DNA from: CAYGWP01 sp964353455
GTDB taxonomy: Bacteria > Planctomycetota > Phycisphaerae > FEN-1346
DNA: 5,927 nt
Direction: 5' to 3'
Assembly (NCBI GenBank): GCA_964353455.1
Contig: CAYGWP010000302.1
Span: 1-5,927 of the forward strand
The translations under genes and the position numbers were made by a program. The notes beneath the pieces are model-generated. The model had not been told where the DNA came from, ran no database searches, and worked only from the letters and a program-made list of their open reading frames with translations. This document shows positions 4,715-5,927 of the stretch, piece by piece. Position 1 is the stretch's first letter. Each line of letters opens with the position of its first letter.

Positions 4715-5927
4715 ATGAAACGCAGAGTTGGCATTGCACTGGCGGTCCTGGTGCCCCTGGGCCTGCTGAGCGTCGTGACGGCGCCCAGTTGGGCGGATGA
4801 GAAGCATCCCGGCCAGGGCGAGATTGTGCCGTACGAGCCTACGCCGCTGGTGGTCGTCGAGGTTATGCTGAAACTGGCCGGCACGAACAAGGATTCCGTG
4901 GTGTTCGACCTGGGGTCCGGCGACGGCCGCATCGTCATCATGGCCGTCAAGAAGTTCGGCGCAAAGGCCGGCGTGGGCATCGACCTTGACCCGCAGCGCG
5001 ACAAGGAGGCGAAGGACCTTGCCGCGGCCGACGGCGTCACCGACAAGTGCACCTTCATCCTGGGCGACATCCGCGATGCCGACCTGAGGCCCGCGACGGT
5101 CGTCACGGCGTACCTCCTCAACACCGTCAACCTCCTCATCCGCCCCAAACTCTTCGCGGACCTGAAGGCCGGCACACCCATCGTCACCCACGCCTTCCAC
5201 ATGGCCGACTGGGAACCCGATAAGATCGAGCACCATCCGAAGGCCCGCGGCAACATCCTGTACATGTGGATCATGCCCGCCCGGATCGGCGGCAACTGGA
5301 AATGGACCACCAAGGCCGGCGGCAACGACGTCGCCTGCACCCTCCGCATCGACCAGGAGTTCCAGGCCATCCGCGGCATTCTGACCGTCGGCAGTGAGAA
5401 GGCCGTCCCGGTGACCGCCGCCACTCTGACCGGCAAGCAGATTTCCTTCGCCGCCACCGTGAGCATGGGCGGCCAGAACGTCAAGATGACGTTCCAGGGC
5501 GCCGCCGAGGACGCCGGCACGATCACGGGCACGCAGGAGTGGTCGGGCGGCACGTCGGCCGGCAAGTACCCGTGGGAATCCAAGCGCGACGCCGCCAACC
5601 CGGCAGGCGTCTGGCAGATCAGCGTTCCGACGCACCAGGAACTGAACGGCAGCCTTCGTCTTGAGCGGCGTGAGCATCGGATGGCCGCCTACTACACCAG
5701 CGATGCCGAGAAGCGCGAGGTTCCGCTGCCCGCCCTGTACGTCTGGGGCGCCAGCATCCGCTTCGAACTCCCATCGGCCGATGGGAACCCGCTGGTGTTC
5801 ACCGGGTTCGTCGATGGCGAGAAGGCGGACGGCCTCCTGACGAGCGAAGGCTGGTCGTCGGAGCAGAAGTGGAGCGCGAAGCGGACGAAGGGTCCCGCGA
5901 CGCAGCCCGCCGCCGGCCCGGCAGCCG
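4715..5927 (+). CDS. Exported class I SAM-methyltransferase-fold protein with two beta-rich domains, 3' partial
   Basis: At least 404 residues are visible with no stop before the window end; a Pro/Ala-rich tail (TKGPATQPAAGPAA) suggests the C-terminus is near. A signal peptide, MKRR plus a hydrophobic core ending SWA|DE (27/28), predicts export. Residues about 40-170 match a Rossmann methyltransferase: VVFDLGSGDGRIV (motif I, 62-74), GVGIDLDP (86-93, acidic residue for the SAM ribose), FILGDIRDAD (114-123, adenine-side acid), and TVVTAYLLNTVNLLIRPKLFADLKAG (128-153). From memory this matches exported methyltransferase-like proteins in planctomycetes. Two similar beta-rich regions follow: about 192-291 (GNWKW to WESKRD) and 298-392 (GVWQIS to WSAKRTK). 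Both share G-x-W, an L-R-[IL] strand, VP...L-x-G/W-x-x-I-x-F, FxG, and a terminal W-x-[SA]-K-R. The gene has GAGGAG (4702-4707) 7 bases before its ATG and sits 48 bases after the permease. The substrate, and how SAM would reach it outside the cytoplasm, are unknown. Confidence 0.85.
   Translation, partial: MKRRVGIALAVLVPLGLLSVVTAPSWADEKHPGQGEIVPYEPTPLVVVEVMLKLAGTNKDSVVFDLGSGDGRIVIMAVKKFGAKAGVGIDLDPQRDKEAKDLAAADGVTDKCTFILGDIRDADLRPATVVTAYLLNTVNLLIRPKLFADLKAGTPIVTHAFHMADWEPDKIEHHPKARGNILYMWIMPARIGGNWKWTTKAGGNDVACTLRIDQEFQAIRGILTVGSEKAVPVTAATLTGKQISFAATVSMGGQNVKMTFQGAAEDAGTITGTQEWSGGTSAGKYPWESKRDAANPAGVWQISVPTHQELNGSLRLERREHRMAAYYTSDAEKREVPLPALYVWGASIRFELPSADGNPLVFTGFVDGEKADGLLTSEGWSSEQKWSAKRTKGPATQPAAGPAA

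Noticed and set aside
4663..5677. Two long minus-strand open frames of 311 and 327 residues
   Set aside because: They are antisense shadows of the methyltransferase-like gene, which has a signal peptide, SAM motifs and a good binding site on the plus strand.

Overview
The window looks like a fragment of a GC-rich bacterial chromosome, most plausibly a planctomycete or a related lineage known mainly from environmental genomes. This is inferred from three things: exported proteins with long N-terminal signals, an exported methyltransferase-fold protein of a type I associate with planctomycetes, and large intergenic stretches filled with short GC-rich hairpin repeats. No rRNA, tRNA, CRISPR array or transposase gene is visible, so the taxonomic guess rests on style only.

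Left part (1-1220). A tandem array of four C/G-rich hairpin repeats (1-183) lies downstream of a minus-strand gene (324-1190). That gene encodes a 288-residue protein with a likely PD-(D/E)XK nuclease-type core. It is much less GC-rich than the genes on the right and may be a horizontally acquired, free-standing gene.

Middle part (about 1203-2310). I find no convincing gene in roughly 1.1 kb. The stretch holds layered non-coding repeats: a pair of mirrored 22-base palindromic arms (1414-1535), and two copies of a composite hairpin element about 240-250 bases long (1640-1890 and 2004-2242), 364 bases apart. The elements carry internal short-period motifs (CTTTGCG and CTCTGCG types). Predicted reading frames here are translations of repeats.

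Right part (2311-5927). Three plus-strand genes follow a plausible sigma-70-like promoter with a perfect 13-base palindrome at its -35 box. The first encodes a small exported or membrane-anchored cysteine-containing protein of unknown function (2557-3153). The second encodes a 12-helix APC-superfamily amino acid permease (3275-4666). The third encodes an exported protein with a class I SAM-methyltransferase fold followed by two similar beta-rich domains (4715 to beyond the window end). Two strong GC hairpins sit between the first gene and the permease. Only 48 bases separate the permease from the methyltransferase-like gene, so those two may be co-transcribed. A functional link between them is not established by the sequence.
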